Source of the DNA: Tubulinosema ratisbonensis
Taxonomy: Eukaryota; Microsporidia; Tubulinosematidae
Length of the DNA: 26,916 nucleotides
Direction: 5' to 3'
Assembly: GCA_004000155.1 (NCBI GenBank)
Contig: RCSS01000787.1
Span: 1 to 26,916 of the forward strand
Shown here: positions 19,040 through 26,916 of the stretch, one piece after another
Layout of the letters: each line of letters starts with the position of its first letter
Numbering within the stretch: position 1 is the stretch's first letter
Translations under genes and position numbers: made by a program
Notes under the pieces: generated by a model
What the model was told of the DNA's origin: nothing
Databases searched by the model: none
The model's input: the letters and a program-made list of their open reading frames with translations, nothing else

Positions 19040-19320
19040 GGTCGCCACGCAAAATACCAACAATAAAACAAACTTATCCGCATTGTAGAAGTAAAATAAA
19101 CTTATCATGAGGGGTGGCTGGAAAAGTTATACCTGATAGAAAATTTAAAACTCTGATTCCAGACATATGCTCACAAGTAGCAAATAATTTAAATATATGG
19201 GTAGGAGACGTAAAAGCTATTCTAAGTTATTTATATTTAACTATTATCACCTGACCGTATTCCTTAAATACGAATTTATATACAAATTTACCGGAATTGA
19301 CACTCGAGCAATTGAATCAA
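19040..19320 (+). pseudogene. Unrecognised coding fragment with two in-frame TGA codons
   Basis: A single plus-strand frame runs from about 19040 to the TAA at 19321, interrupted only by TGA at 19108-19110 and 19252-19254. It reads KQTYPHCRSKINLS, TGA, GVAGKVIPDRKFKTLIPDIC, SQVANNLNIWVGDVKAILSY, TGA, PYSLNTN and LPELTLEQLNQ. Amino-acid use is balanced and much less A+T-driven than the flanks, so this was very probably coding. The middle resembles a helix-turn-helix arrangement, but no family is assigned. It lies 0.4 kb upstream of the Merlin remnant in the same orientation and could be a separate element. Confidence 0.4.
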
Positions 19321-19700
19321 TAATATTGAACTTAAATTAAAAATTGAAAGAAATAAATATAGAATAACCAAAAAGAGAAGTGTTTTTAAAGAGTTTTTTC
19401 AATAATAAATACGATTTTTACAAGGTAAATATAATTTAATTAAGCTTTAATTAAATATCTTAATTTTTACAAAAATAAACATGAATTTTAGTAATTTTTA
19501 TTTTTAAACCTGAGTTTTTCTTTTACTATAATTAAAACGATATTTATGGATCCCCCTATAATAAACAATATTTTTACATTCCCCCCATAATTGAGTATTT
19601 ATATTTATTTAAAATTTTAATTAAAAAATAAATTACTTTTAATAACAAATGATCAATTCAAAACAGTTTGTATGAGACTCAAAAGAAAACAGCTAATCAA
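19321..19700. other. Short intergenic stretch
   Basis: A+T-rich. Two C-rich patches (ggatccccctataat and acattccccccataat, about 19549-19590) form an imperfect direct repeat about 30 bp apart. Nothing else seen. Confidence 0.35.
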
Positions 19701-20520
19701 TTTTTAAATGGATAACCCGTATAAAAAAATAATAACATTCAGTTATTGTAATAAAGATAGCTAGATATTGTGATAAAAACTGTAAGCTTGTACTTTACAA
19801 GTAAAGTATTAGCATGCTTGCTAAAAATGTATTAACAATTTATGCACAAAGTATAAAGAATATGCTTTAATAAGATTGGGTTGTTTTTTGATAAATTTAG
19901 ATTGCTATTAACACTGCAGGCATAATAGTAGTTAACTATGCTACAAGACAGCCTTTAACATATAAAAAGTAAATTAGAAGCATAAGATAGTTGCATTGAT
20001 TGTGTTATCAAGAATATAAGATCTAGAATCTTTTTAAAAATAAGCTAAGCGGTAAAATAATAAAGTTTAAATAGATGAAATTTTAAACTTCAAGGTCAAA
20101 ATCCACAATTAAAGTTTTTTAATCATACTAGCTCTATTTGTAGTGGTTTTATTAGGAGAATATACATAGGTGTTTTGCTACAAAAAAAACTGCACAGAAA
20201 CAAAGCAGAATTCTGCCAATAGAAAGTAGCCAAATAGCAAGCAACAGTGTAATATGAACAGAAGAACACAAATCTTACAACATTCTTACAAATTAGAATT
20301 TATTATTGTAAAGTATTTCATAATGTAAATTTATGGATTCGGACAATAGAATATACACTCAAGCTATAGAATCATTTCATAACGAATGAAACTGTGAATA
20401 AAAGAAAACGGGGCATTTACTGAAACCGACAACGATTTAAAGATGATTTTTGTTATTACATTAATGACAAGGCCGATTTCATGCTGTTTTGAAAAATTAT
20501 GATTGAATGGTTATTTTGAT
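19700..20520 (+). pseudogene. Second decayed Merlin-type (ISXO2-like) transposase
   Basis: Plus-strand fragments follow the Merlin layout. YCDKNCKLV (from about 19766) is a zinc-ribbon-like start, and LACLLKMY and GLFFDKFRLLL sit where the family has its R.C and SFF motifs. GKIIKFK corresponds to the GGP.KIV.ID region, with a stop where the Asp is expected. HRCFATKK leads into SNSVI.TEEHKSYNIL, equivalent to the S.I.TDEH.SY motif with Asp changed to Glu and a TGA just before. The best-preserved block is KFMDSDNRIYTQAIESFHNE (about 20327-20389), the diagnostic F.D...G.HTQ.IES motif. DDFCYYINDKADFMLF and MIEWLF end it at about 20519. More than ten stops are scattered, so it is older than the MULE at 11 kb. 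Its sequence differs from the Merlin remnant at 2.6-3.4 kb, so it is a different subfamily. Confidence 0.75.
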
Positions 20521-21249
20521 TTCCTGTAACCAAAGCCTGCAATATAATGTAAATTTGGATAGTTTATTTAATGCATGAGGTGGATTTTAGCGGATGAAAA
20601 GCTCGCAGTGTCTTGTGCGATGCATAATTTTGTAACGTTTTTTCTCATATGTTTCTAGTAAATAGACCTTTATTTTTATATTAGAAGGTATAACAAAAGA
20701 TCTTTGTAAATATTTCCCATTCCTAGGCAACAAAAAAATGTTATTTTAGTTAACTTGAAATTTTATAAGTATTATCTTTTATATTTTTTTTGAAAAGGCG
20801 CTTTATTTTTATTTTTTTCATTAAATTTTCAAAAATTAAAAATCGTGAACGTAAACTTGCACAATAAAAAAATATAAATGAATAAATTCATAAATAAAAT
20901 GTAAATTAAATAAAATTTAATATAAATATCTTTGGTCTAAAATCAATAAAGTTTAATTTATCCATAAAATATTTGTGATATTAAATTACAAATAAATGTT
21001 TTACTAAAATTATGATGATTATTATCTTTTAAAAAATGTTTAAATTATTTTCTAATTCAATATGTGGTAATCCACCACACACGAAACCAGAAAGAAGAAA
21101 TGATTGGTTAAATAAAAGTATTTAAACCGATTAAATAAATAATTATGCCCTCTTTTTTAAGTAATAAAAATAAATTTTTAATAAATAAAGAACAAAAGCT
21201 TAAAACAATGTCATCGTTAGTTCAAAAGTAAATGACTTCAAGCATGTAA
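20521..21249. other. A+T-rich intergenic stretch
   Basis: No gene supported. The last 100 bases before 21250 on the minus strand contain open, coding-like stretches (VMKNRKYIVLYPCNYM and a continuation) in a frame different from the MULE remnant that begins at 21250. They may be its displaced C-terminus. Confidence 0.35.
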
Positions 21250-22100
21250 TTACAAGGGTATAGGACAATATACTTGCGATTTTTCATAACAACATGTTTT
21301 TTTCCTCTGTATGCATTTGATTTTTATTGCTTCCTCTTCATAAAATAACTTCTCTATTAATAAATGTAAATTATACTTAAAAGTCCCGAAAGTTAATTTA
21401 AATACTGCGGTCCATCCTTATATTATACTATTCGTTCTTGGTATTCTAAAGTTGATAACTTCTCATAATGCCAGAGTGAGAGTGGAAGTCTAGAATTCAT
21501 ATTATCGGTTCCGATAAAATTTTCAAATAAGAATCATAAATAAGGTTAAGTCACATAGGAAAAAGTATATTTTTCTATAATTTTTAAAATGTCTCTAGTA
21601 TATTGTCAATGCGGTGAAAAATTAAGCTTAATAGTGACTTAGTAATTTTTCTAATATTTTCATCAATTTTATAGTTGTTTGAAGATCAAAATTTTGTATC
21701 TTCATGTAAATTGCTTGTCCTGGATGAAATAGACGCTCAGATATTCTAATAGTCTGAGCTCTTCTCTTAATATCTTAAACAAAGAGAATTCAAAATCTAA
21801 TTTAATCTTATTGTTAATGGAATTTTGGTTTTTATTTTAGAATTTTGAATAAATTTTATATATGTTAGTTTTTTTATTTTTTATAATTGCAGGTATTACT
21901 GGAAATACGGGTCTCTTTTGACATAATTTATGGCGAAGCAGTTTGTAAATGGTTTGAAGACTATGCTTAATGTGCCATCAACACACCAATGTAAAGTATT
22001 TTTAAATTTAATAAACTTAAAATTAGAGTAATAAACAATAAACTCATCATAATCTGTCAAACCTGAATAATTATTTGGTCTATATTATTAAAATTGTCCA
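21250..22100 (-). pseudogene. Third MULE transposase, decayed; catalytic Glu position is a stop
   Basis: Reading down the minus strand, NNYSGLTDYDEFIVYYSN leads to HWCVDGTLSIVFKPF (first Asp at 21977-21979). After a frame change, PVFPVIPAIIKNKKTNIYK leads to KLDFEFSLF (second Asp at 21795-21797). Then come LFHPGQAIYMKIQNFDLQ (C..H region with Cys lost), LPLSLWHYEKLS, and IPRTNSII, stop (21418-21420), GWTAVFKLTFGTFKYNLH, LLIEKLFYEEEAIKIK. The last block aligns with IPRTNNAIEGWHNVFNSTFG and LLIEKLRDEE of the 11-kb MULE, so the two are from related families, and the stop sits at the catalytic Glu. At least two frameshifts are needed. The FLYWCH part, expected at 22100-22300, is not readable with confidence. 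Confidence 0.75.
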
Positions 22101-24296
22101 CCTAAACATGTAAAAGATAAAAAATTAGATAGCTTTAAAGTTTTAAATAAATAAGGCCGTGAATTCCTTTGCTCTCCTTTTAATTTCTCAAGGTTCGATA
22201 TGAAGACCTGGCATTACATATTCTAAGAATTGTTTCCATATTTGCCCTCTTATTATTTTTTTAAAGATAGAACTCATAAAATCGAACCCTAAACTAATCT
22301 ATCCATCCATTTCGTGTATTTGTCTTTTTAATCGCTAAAATGTGATGTGAGACATGATTGTGTAACGACATTAAAACAAAGGTTTCTAAATTTGTGTTAT
22401 AATTAAAGGGGATTTACCCATCGCCGTACGATTTAGATTAAAACCCCTCTAGTTTATAGTTTTACTATTAGTTCTTGTTATTATGTGAATATAAAAATTT
22501 TAAACTAATAAATTCTTTTTCTTTTAACTCTTTATTGACATGGACTTAAAAAAATTAATTCTTTATTTCTTAAATATTTTTTTTATTAATGGGTATTTTG
22601 GACTTAATAAATATAATCTTCGAAGCACTCAATTAATTGTTTATTACAGTTACAAAACATGATATAAAATAAAAGATGATTTCTGTCCTTAAGAGGGTGA
22701 GGTAGGAATGAATGTGTTAAAGATTTTTACTATTATTCTTATAAGTCTTAAAATCAAATCTTTTTTATATAATACATTGTTATTTGTAGATTAATATATT
22801 AGAAGTTAATAAATACATTAATTACAGTTCTAAAACAAACGACAAAAACAAATTTAACTTTTTATTAAGGTATTTTATACATAAAAAACGCAAAATTATA
22901 ATATAATGTTCAACATTTTGTATTGAATATAATGATTTACACCTGTTTTCTAAAAACCTGTATTTAAAAAAATCTTAAGTCTTTATGATCATTTATTTTT
23001 ATTTTAATATTTTCTTATATTACTTTATAAATTTTTATTATTTAAATAAAATAATATTCTTTGTTTATACTTTTAATTATTTAAATTAATTTGTTGCGCA
23101 AGTTATTAAATCTTTTTTTTGTTTAAATATTTTTTTCTCCAACTAACTATTGTGGAGAATCACAAAGATATCAGAAAATTTATCTGAATTTTTCAATTAT
23201 TATAATAAATTTTTTGTTTTTTAAAATTAAAGTATTAGAAACTTTTATGGCTTTTTTTCGAATTAAGAGGTTTATCTAGTATTTTACTTACTTACTAAAA
23301 TGAAAAATTAATATTAGATAACTTATTTTTTGATTCGGTAACTTCTCATTAAACGTTACAAATATTGCAGGATTATTTTATCCAGTATTTTTATTTTTAT
23401 TTTTTTGATTAAAATATAGATCATTTCTATATTAACTTTGATCGCAATATTAATTTTATTTGTTTAAATATTAAAAGTTAGCAAAACAATTTTTTTTGAA
23501 TTTAGCAAATTGTAAAGTTTTATATTAAAAAGGCATTTAGCCAAACAAAAAATCGCTCCTTATAAAATTGTCAATAAAAATAAACTCTGTCCTCCATTAT
23601 TCGTGAAAGTAATAAAGAAACTTTTTCGTGTATAATTTGTAATATGAACTGAAAACAACTAAGTACTTTAATATTTTGCATACCAAAGAAAATATTTTAG
23701 CAAAAAAAATAAATTAATTTCATAACGAAATATTTCTATGATTAATAACTCTTGGCTAATTAAAAAATTTGATTTTACAAGAGGATAAGGCTTAGTTATA
23801 AAAACAAATAGATTTTTAATGCAATTATTTTCTGAAAAAATTTTTTTATTTAAGTTTTATCTATTTTGAGCAAAAATTTTGTAATTTAACTTATTTCGAA
23901 AATTTTTTTAAAACTTCCTTAAAAGGTTTTCACTGCTGCAAAATCCAAAAATATTCTAACATCTAACATCAAAATTCTTCAAAAAAAATCTCCAAACAAT
24001 AAAATTTAACACCTATAACAAAGGGACTTCGAAAAATATATTTGGAGTGAGAGTTCTGAAAATTTAGAAAATTTTTATTTAAGCTATAGCTTTTAATGCC
24101 CTATGATTTACTAAAAGAATATCAAATCATAATGTAAAAAATAAATTTTTAGATTTAGTGCTATTGTAATATGGCTATGTTGCACTTTTATTAGGATAAT
24201 TTGAAATTAACAAAATTTAAACTTAGCAAGTTTTAATGCCTTTCTTGGAACAATTAATCAAAACCTTTTTATAAAATCTAATAAAAATTTGTGACC
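22101..24296. other. 2.2-kb A+T-rich desert
   Basis: The first 200 bases probably contain the unreadable N-terminus of the MULE remnant. The rest shows no reading frame, RNA gene or repeat that I can support on either strand. Confidence 0.45.
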
Positions 24297-25502
24297 ATGC
24301 TACATTATTCCTTAACTGTTTTAAGTGCTTACTACAACATTGATCCTAATTACATCATTCAAATCCAACCGGATTCTTTACTCAATTATGTGCTGCCATC
24401 GAATACTATTAATATTTTTGCACAAAATGTTATTATAAATCCATACCAAGTAGTGTATGTACCCTGTGCTATTGTCGAGCCCAAAATAGTCGACGCTAAT
24501 GGTGTATCTGGATCTAATGATGAATGCAACCTTTCAGTTAGTATTCCTCATCAAAATGATGCAGAAAGCGAAAGGCTTTATACGAGTACCGATTATTACA
24601 CAGAGAAAAGTATCAATTATGTTGCTCAGTTTGATCAAACTCTTCAGAACTATAATTTAGATGGATTTCACCAAGGCGAATGTCCAATGTACCAACCAAT
24701 TTTAGAAAAGACGGAAAATTTTACCTCTATAAATGAGACCCAACAAATCGAGGCAGCTAGTATAGAAGTTATAAATTTTCAAAAAAATTCTTACTTAAGT
24801 AACGAACTTGTTGGTCATACTGAAACTATACAAGAGGAATCTTTTATTTGTAACAATCCAACAATGACTGCGTGTAAAGCAGAGGATAATTACTATAGTA
24901 TATGTAATCAGGAAAAAGGCGACATAAGTGTTGGCAATATCTCCGAATCTACACATCAAGATATTAAAAATGAATCGTTTAGAGGTCAACAATACAAAAA
25001 ATCAATAAATGAGAATAATAAACATTTGATGGTAGAAGAATTTAATAAAGATAATAAATTCGATCATAAACAAGAAAATATAAATAAAAATAATATGATA
25101 TCAAAAACTTTTGTTAATAGTCCCGGGGAGATAATCTGCACTGAACCTATAGTGAATAATGTATTTAAGCAGGATCAAGAATATGAAAAACACACACAAG
25201 ATATTTCTTATGCAAATTGTGGAGATTCTATTAAATCCAAAGAGATCAACAATTCGGAAACTGAACCAAAAGATTTTTTTACAAATACTACTGGCAAAGA
25301 AACATCTGAACAGGCAAGATCACAATATCTTTTTAATTCTAATATTAATAAACCTAGCCGGCATAACAGATCGCCTTCAAACAATCATAACCAGAAATTA
25401 CATATAATTTCATCAAAGATAGTTCAGCCTTCTTACCAAAAATTAAATAAAAAAACATCGACTAAAACTTTAAAAACACCAAGTTTACTGAGTTTTGTTT
25501 AA
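24297..25502 (+). CDS. Hypothetical Asn/Lys/Ser-rich protein, 401 codons, possibly truncated
   Basis: Function unknown; no domain recognised. The start is the ATG at 24297 (leader aatttgtgaccATG); the in-frame GTG at 24291 is not credible as a eukaryotic start. Residues 1-65 (MLHYSLTVLSAYYNIDPNYI, then QPDSLLNYVLPSNTINIF and NPYQVVYVPCAIVEPK) are the least biased and may be a structured N-terminal region. The first 15 residues are only weakly hydrophobic, so a signal peptide is doubtful. From residue 75 on the protein is polar (Asn, Glu, Lys, Ser, Gln), apparently disordered, ending in a basic Ser/Thr/Lys tail (KLNKKTSTKTLKTPSLLSFV). It has about ten scattered Cys. There is no full CCC motif. 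Similar-looking coding sequence continues beyond the stop in other frames, so the stop at 25500-25502 may follow a frameshift rather than be the original end. Confidence 0.7.
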   Translation: MLHYSLTVLSAYYNIDPNYIIQIQPDSLLNYVLPSNTINIFAQNVIINPYQVVYVPCAIVEPKIVDANGVSGSNDECNLSVSIPHQNDAESERLYTSTDYYTEKSINYVAQFDQTLQNYNLDGFHQGECPMYQPILEKTENFTSINETQQIEAASIEVINFQKNSYLSNELVGHTETIQEESFICNNPTMTACKAEDNYYSICNQEKGDISVGNISESTHQDIKNESFRGQQYKKSINENNKHLMVEEFNKDNKFDHKQENINKNNMISKTFVNSPGEIICTEPIVNNVFKQDQEYEKHTQDISYANCGDSIKSKEINNSETEPKDFFTNTTGKETSEQARSQYLFNSNINKPSRHNRSPSNNHNQKLHIISSKIVQPSYQKLNKKTSTKTLKTPSLLSFV

Positions 25503-26256
25503 GGACTGAAAAAATTAAAGAAAACCAAACAAATAAAACCGAGATGCTGGATGATTCTGGCAACGATTCTCCAAGCAAAAAACCAAGTTTAAAGTTTATC
25601 AAAAATAGTTCAACAAGTAATAAAAATAAAGATGGCATCAGAGCTGTTCCAAATCCTTGCATTGGCAATAATGATGCTCAATGTGTTGCATCAGAAATCC
25701 AAAAGAATCTTGAAGTCTTTAAATCACATAATTTTAAAAAGGAAATAAAAAAAACAAGAAGAAATTTTAAATAGTGATTTTAGTCTTAAACTTACAGAAA
25801 CAAATTCCTTTGAAGTTGAAAAAGAAATGACAAATAAATCCAAAGAATTAACTAATTCAAGCGTTGAAAATAAAGTAACGAGGAGTATAACAGAACATAA
25901 AAATATAAATATTTTCACTGATAATCGGTCTGATAAGCAAGGAATTCTGATTCAGCTGATGGTAATAAAAAAAAGAATTTCAAATAGTAAAAATGTCAAT
26001 TTATCCTAAAAACAAACCAAAACAATCTAAAATTAAAAAGCTGAGCGAGAATCTAAAAGTCTTTAAAGAGGACATACAAAAGCCAACTAATAAAGACTTG
26101 ATTTGGAAATGAAAAAAATAAAAAAACTTGAAAATACCTAAGGGATTTGGTGAAATATTTTTTATGTGGTTTAAATTTAAAGAATCAATACAATCAGGCG
26201 ATGAATTAAATAGCTTAAAAAAAAGCAAAGAAGAAGTATGCTATCTTATAGAATAG
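25503..26256 (+). pseudogene. Frameshifted continuation of the 24.3-kb gene
   Basis: Coding character continues without a break but hops frames. From about 25470 to 25772 the reading is FCLRTEKIKENQTNKTEM, LDDSGNDSPSKKPSLK and so on to KKTRRNFK. It then shifts at an A8 run (25747-25754) to EILNSDFSLKLTETNSFEVE through 26007, with another A8 run near 25970. A further frame reads PKNKPKQSKIKKLSENLKVF to 26110. After more A runs it ends with PKGFGEIFFMWFKFKESIQS and KSKEEVCYLIE before TAG at 26254. The last block is hydrophobic and less biased and may be a conserved C-terminal domain. Composition matches the upstream 401 codons. Most shifts fall in poly-A runs, so either sequencing error or pseudogenisation is possible. 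Confidence 0.55.
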
Positions 26257-26459
26257 GTTGTTAAAAAGATTCTATGAACAGTGTTATTTTCTGATAATAA
26301 TATGATTAATAAATCTAATTCAGTTAAATAACACTTTATTTTCGGCTAATTAATAAAAAATTATCTTTGATGTTCTAGGTTTTTATAGAGTTGCTAATAT
26401 TTCAATGTTTTGGATCTTTTTTTCGGAAATGTAAAATATAACTTGTATACTTGTGTTTT
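26257..26459. other. Spacer between two coding remnants
   Basis: A+T-rich. A few coding-like codons (VVKKIL directly after the TAG, and VFIELLIFQCFGSFFRKC near 26380-26430) hint that the two flanking remnants may once have been continuous. Confidence 0.3.
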
Positions 26460-26855
26460 ATGTTTTATAATATGTTTGTTGATTCAATACGTAATAATAA
26501 TACTCTCTTGGAAATGTTTATTGCTTCAGTGTCGTTTTTTTTTGATAAAGAATATAAAATAGTTGAAAACAAAAATAAATTAATTATTTGGAATAAAATG
26601 AATATTAACAGGTTTATCATAGAAAATTAAAGGCGGCTTGGAGTTTCTTTAGAAAAACGCATAAAAAACGGCAAATTTATAGAACTAAAAAGTTGTGTTA
26701 CCGCAAAATTAATGTTATTTGCAAGCATTTGAATAAAGATTTAGAAAGTCAACCCCGTTCTATATGAAGAATTTGTAGGACTATTGTTAGTTTATAATAA
26801 AATGGAAAGAAAAAATCTAACGTATTCTAATAATTTAAAATTCAAAAACATATAA
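26460..26855 (+). pseudogene. Coding remnant with three nonsense codons, unknown product
   Basis: One frame is maintained from an ATG at 26460 to TAA at 26853-26855 (131 codons), interrupted only by TAA at 26628, TGA at 26730 and TAG at 26742. It reads MFYNMFVDSIRNNNTLLEMF, IASVSFFFDKEYKIVENKNK, LIIWNKMNINRFIIEN, stop, RRLGVSLEKRIKNGKFIELK, SCVTAKLMLFASI, stops, then NPVLYEEFVGLLLVYNKMER. The pattern of hydrophobic and charged residues suggests a folded helical domain. Frame retention with base-substitution stops indicates a true pseudogene rather than sequencing slippage. It may be the C-terminal domain of the gene that begins at 24297. No family is recognised. Confidence 0.5.
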
Positions 26856-26916
26856 GTTTGTATTCAAATTGCATAAAAGTTGATTTTTTTAATTTAACAT
26901 GCTAGATTGTTGGGCA
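26856..26916. other. Window end, A+T-rich
   Basis: Only 61 bases remain. Nothing is supported. Confidence 0.4.

Noticed and set aside
24291..24296. GTG at 24291 as start of the 24.3-kb gene
   Set aside because: GTG starts are not expected in eukaryotic nuclear genes; an ATG follows two codons later.
24795..24992. Minus-strand ORF of 65 codons inside the 401-codon gene
   Set aside because: It is a shadow of the sense frame. The same applies to minus-strand frames at 25462-25668, 25724-25918 and 26001-26228.
1..26916. tRNA, rRNA, CRISPR array or bacterial-type operon signals
   Set aside because: No cloverleaf with conserved TTCRANY loop, no rRNA core sequences, no regularly spaced repeats and no ribosome-binding sites were found by reading both strands.

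Overview
The window looks like gene-poor, very A+T-rich DNA (well over 75% A+T by eye) from a microsporidian or a similar reduced intracellular eukaryote. The evidence is: no introns or bacterial-style operons; small genes with N-terminal signal peptides; a CCC trinucleotide just upstream of the ATG in four neighbouring loci, a start-proximal signal reported for microsporidian genes; and DDE transposase remnants of the MULE/FLYWCH, Merlin (IS1016/ISXO2-like) and Tc1/mariner groups. A large low-density genome of the Edhazardia or Hamiltosporidium kind would fit, but the species is not established. I saw no tRNA, rRNA or CRISPR array.

Layout. 1-12.4 kb is a graveyard of mobile elements. It holds an unrecognised coding fragment at 1.0-1.2 kb, a decayed Merlin transposase at 2.6-3.4 kb (minus), a decayed Tc1/mariner fragment at 4.0-4.3 kb (plus), an N-rich collapsed repeat with a hidden reading frame at 8.4-9.3 kb, a badly decayed MULE at 9.8-10.95 kb (minus), and a much fresher MULE at 10.93-12.99 kb. 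The fresher MULE has an intact DDE domain flanked by two inverted arms of about 0.5 kb, each carrying the FLYWCH zinc-finger part of the gene.

13.2-17.9 kb is the only gene-like island. Three intact minus-strand genes (196, 96 and 326 codons) and one broken one (about 70 codons) all start with a hydrophobic signal-like segment and all have CCC 0-5 nt upstream of the ATG. None has a recognisable domain. They are Lys/Ser/Asn-rich and look like lineage-specific secreted or host-exposed proteins.

18-22.3 kb is again mobile-element debris: an unrecognised coding fragment at 19.0-19.3 kb, a Merlin transposase remnant at 19.7-20.5 kb (plus), and a third MULE remnant at 21.25-22.1 kb (minus) whose catalytic Glu codon position reads as a stop. 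22.3-24.3 kb appears empty.

24.3-26.9 kb carries a 401-codon reading frame of unknown function followed by more than 1 kb of the same kind of coding sequence broken by frameshifts, mostly at A runs, and then by nonsense codons. It is either an eroding gene or a gene with homopolymer sequencing errors plus a neighbouring pseudogene.

Runs of scattered N occur in only a few segments, and two of the three main ones coincide with coding repeats. The most economical reading is that N marks positions where several genomic copies were collapsed into one consensus.
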